Shown here: positions 33,294 through 40,164 of the stretch, one piece after another
Layout: each line of letters begins with the position of its first letter
Position numbering within the stretch: position 1 is the first letter of the stretch
Notes under the pieces: generated by a model
Seen by the model: the letters and a program-made list of their open reading frames with translations, nothing else
Database searches by the model: none
What the model was told of the DNA's origin: nothing
Position numbers and translations under genes: made by a program
IMG/VR virus record: IMGVR_UViG_3300036884_000045
Location: 1-50,132 of that record
Source: a virus
DNA: 50,132 nucleotides
Direction: 5' to 3' (one strand)

Positions 33294-33541
33294 TGAATAA
33301 TATGCCCTTAAAGATTTATATAAGTGAACTAATGGGTAGACATTTAGTTACACACCCAGAATATAATCCAATACTCGTAAGGGCGGACATAATTCCTAAT
33401 GCCGAACAATCCGTTCCATACTATTCTGAAAGCTATGTCAATGAATTGAAAAAACAAATTAAGCAATTACCGAGACGAAATGAATGGATAAGATACCAAA
33501 ACAGTTTATCGAAACATCTAAAAAAATTGATGCTCTGTTAA
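33293..33541 (+). CDS. Hypothetical 82-residue protein
   Basis: Unrecognised. It begins at the stop codon of the upstream gene and overlaps the next gene by 58 bp in another frame, an unusually long overlap in this genome. Ends in a basic helix with L-M-L-C. Either its 3' end or the start of the next gene could be slightly different from what I give. Confidence 0.4.
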   Translation: MNNMPLKIYISELMGRHLVTHPEYNPILVRADIIPNAEQSVPYYSESYVNELKKQIKQLPRRNEWIRYQNSLSKHLKKLMLC

Positions 33542-33882
33542 ATGATCTTGAAAAAGGAAATGTTGACAGGGGTTGGATTAAAATTCAACTGCTTGCACTA
33601 ATAGAAGAGACTATTAAAAAGGTTTCAAACCTTGACAAACAAATCCATGACGATTTAAGAGAGAGCCAAAAGAAGTTAATGGAGAAGATTGATAAAATGC
33701 AGTGGATAGAATTTGATAAGCAGAAACCAGAACATAGTGGGGAGTATATTATCAGTAATGGAGATGAGGTATTTCCAAGTCTTTATTACCGAGACGAAAT
33801 GAATTTCTATAGCAGCAACCACATTAAAGTAATCGTACGGGAATGGATGCCCTTACCATCCTTACCAGAAGGAGAAAAGTAA
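33484..33882 (+). CDS. DUF551-containing protein
   Basis: A 132-residue protein: helical first 75 residues, then W-I-E-F-D-K-Q-K-P near 79-87, S-G-E-Y-I-I-S-N-G near 90-98, and E-W-M-P-L-P-S-L-P-E near 119-128, the ends of a DUF551 domain common in phages. Function unknown. Another DUF551 C-terminal scrap lies at 35147-35221. A 15-codon frame follows at 33883-33930 and then nothing recognisable until 33990. Confidence 0.65.
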   Translation: MDKIPKQFIETSKKIDALLNDLEKGNVDRGWIKIQLLALIEETIKKVSNLDKQIHDDLRESQKKLMEKIDKMQWIEFDKQKPEHSGEYIISNGDEVFPSLYYRDEMNFYSSNHIKVIVREWMPLPSLPEGEK

Positions 33883-33989
33883 ATGAGCGCAGATAAAAGA
33901 AAACTTCATGATAGGGCAATGCAATTTTAAGCGGGACATTACCACTAACTGAATATCAGGATATTAACTAACTAACGTAAGAGAGAATA

Positions 33990-34295
33990 ATGGACAAAGA
34001 AGAACTTAAAGACTATATCCTAAAACAAGCGGGATTAAATGCTGTAGTCATTATGACTATTGAGGGAATACAAACGATAGATTTGGATGCTTTTATTAAA
34101 CAACCCGCCGAAGGGATATTATATGACCTTAACCGAGACCCCGTAACCGTATTAACATTCCTTGAAAATCCTAAATGGATAAACGATTATGCTTGTGGAT
34201 TAGTAATTACAAAACTTAAAAATAAATTAAAAGAAACAATCAAAAAGAAAAATAAACAAATCGCAAGGTGGAAACGCATTGCAGAAATGGATTAG
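33990..34295 (+). CDS. Hypothetical protein with N-K-Q-I-A tail motif
   Basis: A 101-residue unrecognised protein. Mixed alpha/beta start; the last 24 residues (K-K-K-N-K-Q-I-A-R-W-K-R-I-A-E-M-D) match the tail of the protein at 32006-32242. Ribosome site AAGAGAGAATA. Confidence 0.5.
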   Translation: MDKEELKDYILKQAGLNAVVIMTIEGIQTIDLDAFIKQPAEGILYDLNRDPVTVLTFLENPKWINDYACGLVITKLKNKLKETIKKKNKQIARWKRIAEMD

Positions 34296-34302
34296 AGGAT
34301 AT

Positions 34303-34980
34303 ATGCTTAATAAACAGACAGGCAATATGTATGACTTTGTTACTCATACTTGGAATGTAATTAAAGGTAAATGTTCTCACGAATGTTCTTATTGTTACAT
34401 GAAACACTTTGCATTAAAGCCTATCCGATTTGATGAAAAGGAATTGAAAACAGATTTAGGGAAAGGGAATTTTATATTTGTGGGATCTTCAACTGATATG
34501 TTTGCGGAAGATGTTTCAAGAAATTGGATAGTGCCCGTACTCAATCGCTGTCTTGAATTTGATAACACCTATTTATTTCAGAGTAAAAACCCCGAAAGAT
34601 TTAACGAATTTTCTGCTTATCCCGATAAAGTAGTTTTCGGCACAACCATAGAGAGCAACATAGATTATGAAATTTCAAAAGCACCAAAGATGATGGCTCG
34701 CATGATACAGATGGCACAATTAAGGCTTCGTGGTTTTAGAACTATGGTTACACTTGAGCCTATTTTGGAGTTCGACTTAAACGCATTAACAAAAATGATT
34801 GAAGCTATACGTCCCGAATGGGTTAATATCGGTGCTGATTCTAAAGGGCATAATTTGCCCGAACCATCCTATGAAAAAATAATGCAACTTTTTAAAAACT
34901 TAAAAACTTTTACAACCGTAAAACAAAAGAGAAGTTTAGGAAGACTTAATGCACTAATCGATTATAGGGGGAAGAAATGA
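34303..34980 (+). CDS. Radical-SAM-like DUF5131 (phage Gp37/Gp68) protein
   Basis: A 225-residue protein. C-S-H-E-C-S-Y-C-Y near 24-32 is a CxxxCxxC iron-sulfur motif typical of radical SAM enzymes; F-V-G-S-S-T-D-M-F near 57-65 and T-L-E-P-I-L near 153-158 match DUF5131. The substrate is unknown. ATG 34303 has AGAGGATAT upstream; a TTG at 34279 would add eight residues overlapping the previous gene. Confidence 0.75.
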   Translation: MLNKQTGNMYDFVTHTWNVIKGKCSHECSYCYMKHFALKPIRFDEKELKTDLGKGNFIFVGSSTDMFAEDVSRNWIVPVLNRCLEFDNTYLFQSKNPERFNEFSAYPDKVVFGTTIESNIDYEISKAPKMMARMIQMAQLRLRGFRTMVTLEPILEFDLNALTKMIEAIRPEWVNIGADSKGHNLPEPSYEKIMQLFKNLKTFTTVKQKRSLGRLNALIDYRGKK

Positions 34981-35144
34981 TTGATTGGACACATCAGGTA
35001 GCAAATTTGAAAAAGGAGAGACAGGCTAATGAATTTGCTTGTGAGTTACTAATGCCAGAATCATTGATTGATAAATACATGGAAGAAAATGAAGTTGATG
35101 ATTTTTCTGACCTTGATAAAATGGCTAAAGCATTGATGATTTAG
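34977..35144 (+). pseudogene. Truncated ImmA/IrrE-like remnant
   Basis: A 55-residue frame beginning at ATGA overlap. K-E-R-Q-A-N-E-F-A-C-E-L-L-M-P near 13-27 is the typical E-x-x-A-N-x-F-A-x-E-L-L-M-P element of ImmA/IrrE metallopeptidases. The HExxH catalytic region and most of the domain are missing, and the frame stops soon after. ImmA-type proteases cleave phage repressors; only a scrap remains. Confidence 0.6.
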
Positions 35145-35146
35145 GA

Positions 35147-35221
35147 TATGAGATACATGGAGTTACCCATTGGATGCCCTTACCCCCACTCCCTGTAAAA
35201 AAGGAGAAAAGAGATGATTAG
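35147..35221 (+). pseudogene. DUF551 C-terminal remnant
   Basis: Reading from 35147 gives Y-E-I-H-G-V-T-H-W-M-P-L-P-P-L-P and a short Lys-rich tail before TAG. This is the end of a DUF551 protein with no start codon in frame. The intact relative at 33484-33882 ends W-M-P-L-P-S-L-P-E. Confidence 0.65.
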
Positions 35222-35366
35222 CAAAGCATACCAAAAACGCATAGATAAAATAAATTATTGGCTTCTTACTGAATGGGGGCAACAGTTTATTTTCAATATT
35301 CAGCATAAGGGGAAGCTAAATGGAAAAGAAAAAGAGTTATTAAAGAGATTATCCAAAAGGAGTTAA
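35214..35366 (+). CDS. Hypothetical 50-residue basic protein
   Basis: Unrecognised. ATG 35214 follows AAAAAAGGAGAAAAG, an excellent ribosome site that lies inside the DUF551 remnant. Lys-rich, with W-L-L-T-E-W-G-Q-Q-F near 16-25. Confidence 0.5.
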   Translation: MISKAYQKRIDKINYWLLTEWGQQFIFNIQHKGKLNGKEKELLKRLSKRS

Positions 35367-35367
35367 C

Positions 35368-35499
35368 ATGACCGAACCAAGATGTAAAACAGCAAGTGAG
35401 CCAAAGAGTATTAAAGAGGAACTGAGTCAATTCTGTTATGAACAACCAAATAGTAAATTCAATATTCTAAATTCACCCCTAATCGACAGCATAGAATGA
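35368..35499 (+). CDS. Hypothetical 43-residue protein
   Basis: Unrecognised. The ATG is 1 bp after the previous stop codon with AAAAGGAGTTAAC upstream. Mixed polar residues, two Cys. No predicted domain. Confidence 0.42.
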   Translation: MTEPRCKTASEPKSIKEELSQFCYEQPNSKFNILNSPLIDSIE

Positions 35500-35524
35500 G
35501 AATATAAAATAATTAGTGACCTAC

Positions 35525-35553
35525 TTGTAATTGTGTTACCAATTTATTATATT
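35525..35553 (+). promoter_or_regulatory. Candidate promoter upstream of the terminase genes
   Basis: TTGTAA (35525-35530) and TATATT (35548-35553) are separated by 17 bp within the 80-bp gap before 35580. It would start the packaging and head operon. Confidence 0.45.
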
Positions 35554-35579
35554 CGCAACAAATCTTAAAAGGTTTTCTT

Positions 35580-35771
35580 TTGTTGAACGAATACAGCTCA
35601 CTAATCATCGCACTTCTTTGTATAATAATCAGCATCCTCTGTATCTATGCCTGTGATCTAAAAAGAGACCGCAACTATTACAAAACTAATTTCAAATATT
35701 GGATGGATTCTACACGTGAGTTAGAGGAAGAGCTATTCAAGATTAAAACCGGGGATAAAGAACTTGCCTGA
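35580..35771 (+). CDS. Single-pass membrane protein
   Basis: A 63-residue protein with a hydrophobic helix (about 8-26, with Cys) and a charged tail. Begins at one of two successive TTG codons after AAAAGG. The stop codon overlaps the next ATG (TGATG). Function unknown. Confidence 0.5.
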   Translation: MLNEYSSLIIALLCIIISILCIYACDLKRDRNYYKTNFKYWMDSTRELEEELFKIKTGDKELA

Positions 35772-36145
35772 TGAAATCCGTAAAAGTTGACATATCGAAA
35801 ATCAAAATAATTCAAAAATCCTGTGGCTTATTAAATGATAATTCCTTTGCTGTTTATGTGGTTTCTGATATAAGGGACAAAAAGGGCTTTTACAGATTAT
35901 TGCCTGAATTTACTAAGGAATGTTTTATAAATGCAGGACTACAGTTTTATAATGAAATAATCCTTGTGAATGCGGTTGGCAGTTTACCGATAAGAGTCGG
36001 CAGGCAGTTTGGTGGTTATCGTAAGGTTGGCAGAATGCATCAAAATATATTAGTTTTTTATAAAGGCGATCCGAAAAGAATAAAGGGGAAATTTGGAGAA
36101 ATTGAAATTGATAAGGATTTATTCCTTGCTGAAGAGGTCGCCTAA
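35771..36145 (+). CDS. C-terminal part of a phage DNA methyltransferase
   Basis: A 124-residue protein resembling only the C-terminal part of phage adenine-type DNA methyltransferases that sit next to terminase: S-F-A-V-Y-V-V-S-D-I-R-D-K-K-G-F-Y near 25-41, Y-N-E-I-I-L-V-N-A-V-G-S-L-P-I-R near 60-75, R-K-V-G-R-M-H-Q-N-I-L-V-F-Y-K-G-D-P near 83-100. The upstream catalytic (D/N)PP(Y/W) half is absent and I find it nowhere in the window. Probably a truncated, non-catalytic relic that is still translated. Confidence 0.6.
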   Translation: MKSVKVDISKIKIIQKSCGLLNDNSFAVYVVSDIRDKKGFYRLLPEFTKECFINAGLQFYNEIILVNAVGSLPIRVGRQFGGYRKVGRMHQNILVFYKGDPKRIKGKFGEIEIDKDLFLAEEVA

Positions 36146-36531
36146 TGCCTGTTAAGAAAACAAAGGGAAAAGTGCTTAAAAGTGCGAAAAAAGAAGGTCG
36201 TACCGATTGGCTTAGGAATCAGGCATTAGTTCAGACTGCTTATGTTGATTTATTAAAGGAATTGAAAAGATGCCCTACTATTCTTGAGGTTGCTAATAAA
36301 GTTCACCTATCCATAAAGGCGATTGATAACCACGTAAAGCAATTGAAATTTGAGCCATTAGGGGATTCTATGAGGGCTTTAACTCCCGACGTGGTGGCTT
36401 CGATTTATAATTCAGCACGCAAGGGACAGCCGGCAAGTCAAAAGTTATGGATGCAGATTATGGAGGGGTGGAGAGAGAAAACAGAAGTTGAACATTCCGG
36501 CGGTGTTAAAATCATTAAGGATAACATTTGA
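36145..36531 (+). CDS. terS: Terminase small subunit
   Basis: A 128-residue protein: basic start, helix-turn-helix (about 45-75; C-P-T-I-L-E-V-A-N-K-V-H-L-S), then A-S-Q-K-L-W-M-Q-I-M and the ending T-E-V-E-H-S-G-G-V-K, a small-terminase hallmark. It recognises phage DNA for packaging. Overlaps the previous gene by one base (TAATG). Confidence 0.75.
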   Translation: MPVKKTKGKVLKSAKKEGRTDWLRNQALVQTAYVDLLKELKRCPTILEVANKVHLSIKAIDNHVKQLKFEPLGDSMRALTPDVVASIYNSARKGQPASQKLWMQIMEGWREKTEVEHSGGVKIIKDNI

Positions 36532-36584
36532 AAAGTGCGAATTTAGAGCGTGAATACAATGTGTCCATCGGTAAAACACTTTGA
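36528..36584 (+). CDS. Possible 18-codon coupling mini-gene
   Basis: TTG at 36528 overlaps the small-terminase stop codon (TTGA) and the frame stops at 36582-36584 overlapping the large-terminase TTG start (TTGA). The large terminase has no clear ribosome site, so this mini-frame could deliver ribosomes to it. Chance cannot be excluded. Confidence 0.3.
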   Translation: MKSANLEREYNVSIGKTL

Positions 36585-37840
36585 CTGAGACCTGTGTTAA
36601 TACAGCCGATGTAGTTTTGGAATCGTTTTACGATTTCTGGCAAGCCTGCAGAGATGATCATTATACATTTTACATTTGTAAGGGTGGCAGGAATAGTGCA
36701 AAATCAACAACAATCTCACAAAGAATGATATTCGACTTAATGGATCTTCCCTTGAACGGTTTATGTATTCGTAAGGTTGGTAATACAATCCAAGAATCTG
36801 TTTATGAGCAATTAAAAGAAGCCACTTATTTGTTGGATGTATTTGATGAGTTTGTTTTCACAAAATCTCCATTAAGAGTAATTTATAAAGCAAGGGGAAA
36901 TTATATTATATTCAGGGGTGCAGACGATGCGCAAAAATTGAAATCAATTAAGACTTCAAACTTTCCCATAGCTCGTGTTTGGATTGAAGAACTAACAGAA
37001 TTTAAGACAGAGGAAGAATTACAGACGATTATGGATTCTGTTTTGCGTGCGGAGTTACCGGAAAATTTAACTTATAAGTTCTTTTATTCGTATAACCCAC
37101 CTAAAAGAAAACAGCACTGGGTAAATAAAAAATATGAATCTGTTATAATTCCAAAGAATACATACATACATCACTCGTCATATTTAGATAATCCTTACTT
37201 GCCTTTTCAAACGCTAGAGGAAATAAACGAAGTAAAAGAAAAGAATATCCGTAAATATAACTGGATTTATTTAGGTGAACCAACCGGTGGGGGGATCGTA
37301 CCTTTTGAGAACTTAAACTTTAGAAAAATAACAGATGATGAAATAAGAAGTTTTAATAATATAAGGCAGGGCATGGATTGGGGTTACGCCGCACATCCTT
37401 TCTGCTTCGCAAGATTTCACCTGGATAAGAAAAAAGAAATCTTGTATTTATTTGATGAGGTTTTCGGAGTTGGCTTATCTAACCGGAAAGCAGCAGAATC
37501 TATAAATGCAAAAAAATATAACGATGAGTGGATTACCGCCGATAGCGCAGAGCCTAAGTCTATAGCAGAAATGAAGGAATATTCATTAAGGGTAAAGGGA
37601 GCAATTAAGGGTCCGGGTTCAGTTGAGTATGGAGAAAAATGGCTTAATGATTTAACAGAAATAGTTATTGACCCCGATAGATGTCCTAACTGTGCAAAGC
37701 AATTTGAAGATATTGATTACAAAGTTGATAGGGATGGGAATATCAAATCAGAATTAGAAGATGTGGAAAACGAGGCAATAGACGTAGCTCGTTACGCCTG
37801 TGAGGGGGATATGAGAAAAAACAAAATAGAGTTCTTTTAA
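36581..37840 (+). CDS. terL: Terminase large subunit (PBSX-type)
   Basis: A 419-residue packaging motor. ATPase: K-G-G-R-N-S-A-K-S-T near 30-39 (Walker A-like), R-V-W-I-E-E-L-T near 127-134 (Walker B and catalytic Glu). Nuclease: G-M-D-W-G near 263-267, T-A-D-S-A-E-P near 318-324, then a C-P-N-C near 368-371 and a final acidic region with E-N-E-A-I-D-V-A-R-Y near 398-407. PBSX-family terminases usually package by headful, which fits the circularly permuted assembly. TTG start. Confidence 0.9.
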   Translation: MTETCVNTADVVLESFYDFWQACRDDHYTFYICKGGRNSAKSTTISQRMIFDLMDLPLNGLCIRKVGNTIQESVYEQLKEATYLLDVFDEFVFTKSPLRVIYKARGNYIIFRGADDAQKLKSIKTSNFPIARVWIEELTEFKTEEELQTIMDSVLRAELPENLTYKFFYSYNPPKRKQHWVNKKYESVIIPKNTYIHHSSYLDNPYLPFQTLEEINEVKEKNIRKYNWIYLGEPTGGGIVPFENLNFRKITDDEIRSFNNIRQGMDWGYAAHPFCFARFHLDKKKEILYLFDEVFGVGLSNRKAAESINAKKYNDEWITADSAEPKSIAEMKEYSLRVKGAIKGPGSVEYGEKWLNDLTEIVIDPDRCPNCAKQFEDIDYKVDRDGNIKSELEDVENEAIDVARYACEGDMRKNKIEFF

Positions 37841-37855
37841 CACAAGGAAATTAAG

Positions 37856-39442
37856 ATGCCATATTTTAGTGGAACGGACACAGTAAAGCTGCAAATGAAT
37901 GTAGCTCAAATCAAATCAGACTCAAAACTTATTACTGCAATTATAGAACGCTGGGAGCAATCACACGTATATAGGCACATGATTGAGGGGGAAAAATATT
38001 ACTCGGTTAGGCATGAAATATGTCATAAGGATTTTACTAAAGCGTATATTTTCAATAAAGACATAAATGATTTTGTCCAGGTAGAGAATAAAAATGCCTC
38101 GAATCTGAAAACTATAAATCCATTCCTTAGATACTTAAACAGGCAAAAGACTAACTACATAGCGGGTAAACGTATTCAATTCACTGTCAAGGATGCAGAG
38201 AACAATACGGATGCCGAAACACTACAGGAAAATATTAACAATGAGCTGAATGATTACTTTGAATCAACTGCTTATGATTTAGTATTGCATGCCTCGAATA
38301 AAGGCATGGAAGTATTGATGCCCTTCATAAATGCAGATGGTAAATTCGATTATAGAATCGCTCCGGCACAGAACATCATTCCTGATTATGATGAAGAAAC
38401 AGGTCAACTTATTTCAGTAATGAGGTATTATGAAAAGGATTATTTAGCAGACAATGACGAACAAAGGGATTCTTTAAGAACCAGCTCACAGTTAATGGAA
38501 GTCCGCAGAGTTGAGATATGGACTAAAGAAGATGTTTCCTATTATGTACAGGACTCACCGGGCGGGCTTTATGTATTTGAAAGTTCACGCTCTCATTTTG
38601 AATTAACCAATCCTTTGTTAAACCCTGAAGATCAAACAGCAAAAGGAAGCTGGGGGAGACCTCCGTTTATATTCCTGAATAATAATTCAGAAAAGGAAAG
38701 CGATCTATTACCTATTAAATCTCTGTTAGGCGCTTACGATGCTGTCTCTACTGGATTTTTTCAAGATGTTGATACTATCCAATCAGTAGTTTATCACGTT
38801 AATGATTATGGCGGAACGGATGCTAAAGAGATCCCACAAATGCTAAAGTTATTCAAATCAATAAGCACACAGGGACCGGATGGGAAAGTTGAAGCCATTC
38901 AAATCGAAATACCATTTGAAGCTAAAAAAGAAATCCTCTCAATACTCGAAAAGAATATTTTCAGATTTGGCGAAGGTGTAGATTTGACAGCAGTAAATAA
39001 GGGGGCTAATATTCCCATCATAGGTGTTGAGGTTACGTTTAATGATTTGTATTTGAAAGGGAATAATACGATCTCTCAATTAAAGTTAGCACTTAAAGAC
39101 TTTATTTGGTTTTTAATTTTCTATATGCAGAATAAGAAAATGCCCGGACGTGTTGACTCTAAAAATGTTCAATTACTTGCCGATTCTGTTTCTGCTGTTA
39201 TCAAAGTATCAAAGATTAGTAATGATACGGAGTTAATTACTAATCTGCTTGCAAGTAAAGGCATTATGAGTAATGAAGCCATAATGAATAAGCACCCCTA
39301 CATTGATGACGTGGAAACGAATAAGGCTCAATTAGAGGAAGAGGCTACTGTTAATCTTGATACAGTTCCGCCTGACAATATCAATGTTGATATGACCAAT
39401 ACTGATATGAATAAGCAGAAACAAAAACAAGTCGCGGTATAA
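37856..39442 (+). CDS. Portal protein (SPP1 gp6-like)
   Basis: A 528-residue protein in the gp6-like portal family: I-I-E-R-W-E-Q-S near 28-35, F-L-R-Y-L-N-R-Q-K-T-N-Y-I-A-G-K near 88-103, Y-Y-E-K-D near 191-195, and the central P-F-I-F-L-N-N-N-S-E near 267-276. A dodecamer forms the DNA entry channel. ATG 37856 after CAAGGAAATTAAG. Confidence 0.88.
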   Translation: MPYFSGTDTVKLQMNVAQIKSDSKLITAIIERWEQSHVYRHMIEGEKYYSVRHEICHKDFTKAYIFNKDINDFVQVENKNASNLKTINPFLRYLNRQKTNYIAGKRIQFTVKDAENNTDAETLQENINNELNDYFESTAYDLVLHASNKGMEVLMPFINADGKFDYRIAPAQNIIPDYDEETGQLISVMRYYEKDYLADNDEQRDSLRTSSQLMEVRRVEIWTKEDVSYYVQDSPGGLYVFESSRSHFELTNPLLNPEDQTAKGSWGRPPFIFLNNNSEKESDLLPIKSLLGAYDAVSTGFFQDVDTIQSVVYHVNDYGGTDAKEIPQMLKLFKSISTQGPDGKVEAIQIEIPFEAKKEILSILEKNIFRFGEGVDLTAVNKGANIPIIGVEVTFNDLYLKGNNTISQLKLALKDFIWFLIFYMQNKKMPGRVDSKNVQLLADSVSAVIKVSKISNDTELITNLLASKGIMSNEAIMNKHPYIDDVETNKAQLEEEATVNLDTVPPDNINVDMTNTDMNKQKQKQVAV

Positions 39443-39445
39443 TAA

Positions 39446-39628
39446 ATGGATAACAATATCGAGAACATGATTCCCTTCATTATGATAGGGTTTGTATTTG
39501 TGTTGGTATTCGGTTTTCAGCTTTTAATCCGTTGGGACGACAGAAGAGATCGCAAAAAATCAGACCCTGATAAAAACAAATATACTGAAGATGTCTTCCA
39601 TGATGAAGATGATTGGTATAAAAACTAA
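39446..39628 (+). CDS. Small membrane protein
   Basis: A 60-residue protein with one transmembrane helix (about 8-28) and a charged Asp/Lys tail. Unusual neighbour for portal and MuF genes. Function unknown. Confidence 0.5.
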   Translation: MDNNIENMIPFIMIGFVFVLVFGFQLLIRWDDRRDRKKSDPDKNKYTEDVFHDEDDWYKN

Positions 39629-39677
39629 ACAGGACTTAAAGCAATAAAATGTATTTAATTAAAACGAGAGGTAATAA

Positions 39678-39935
39678 ATGGGATTGTTTAATAGTGTTTC
39701 TAAACTTACTCAAAAAGTTATATCAAAATTTAAGAATACTGGTTATAACGAAAAGAAGGTTCATGTTTCTTCTGCAAATAACCCATCTCAGAAAGGTATG
39801 GCTAAATCTTTTATTATTCGTAAGGGTTTTAGGAAGAACAAAGAACAACCCAAGATGTCTAATAGACAAAAACGGATTAAGAATAATCCTGTAAGCAAAT
39901 ATTGGTTCGGCAACTTTTCACCTGTTAAATATTGA
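39678..39935 (+). CDS. Basic 85-residue protein
   Basis: Unrecognised. Lys/Asn/Ser-rich, with F-I-I-R-K-G-F-R-K-N near 45-54. ACGAGAGGTAATAA before the ATG. A competing frame starting at 39649 is less likely because it lacks a good ribosome site. Confidence 0.5.
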   Translation: MGLFNSVSKLTQKVISKFKNTGYNEKKVHVSSANNPSQKGMAKSFIIRKGFRKNKEQPKMSNRQKRIKNNPVSKYWFGNFSPVKY

Positions 39936-39942
39936 GGTTAAT

Positions 39943-40164
39943 ATGTTAATTAGTAGAGGTCGGTTTGATGGATTATGTAACGAGAATAAAGAATTATGGA
40001 AAGAGATTTGTCATCTTTGGGACAGGATAAATCTTCTATCTAAAACACTTGGCTATGAATTTAAGCCAGAGGACAGGAAGGAAATTCCCGCACAGGTGAA
40101 GATTGAGCCGGCACAATTTGTCCCCGTTAATAAATCAAAGAGTAAATTCCAGGTTGTAAAATAA
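39943..40164 (+). CDS. Small coiled-coil head-region protein
   Basis: Unrecognised 73-residue protein: helical first half (L-C-N-E-N-K-E-L-W-K-E-I near 11-22), then a Pro/Val/Lys-rich tail. The stop codon directly precedes the MuF TTG start. Its last half also appears at 1-111. GAGGTTAAT before ATG. Confidence 0.55.
   Translation: MLISRGRFDGLCNENKELWKEICHLWDRINLLSKTLGYEFKPEDRKEIPAQVKIEPAQFVPVNKSKSKFQVVK

Noticed and set aside
33883-33930. A 15-codon frame after the DUF551 gene
   Set aside because: Too short to support as a gene; it may be a leftover of recombination.
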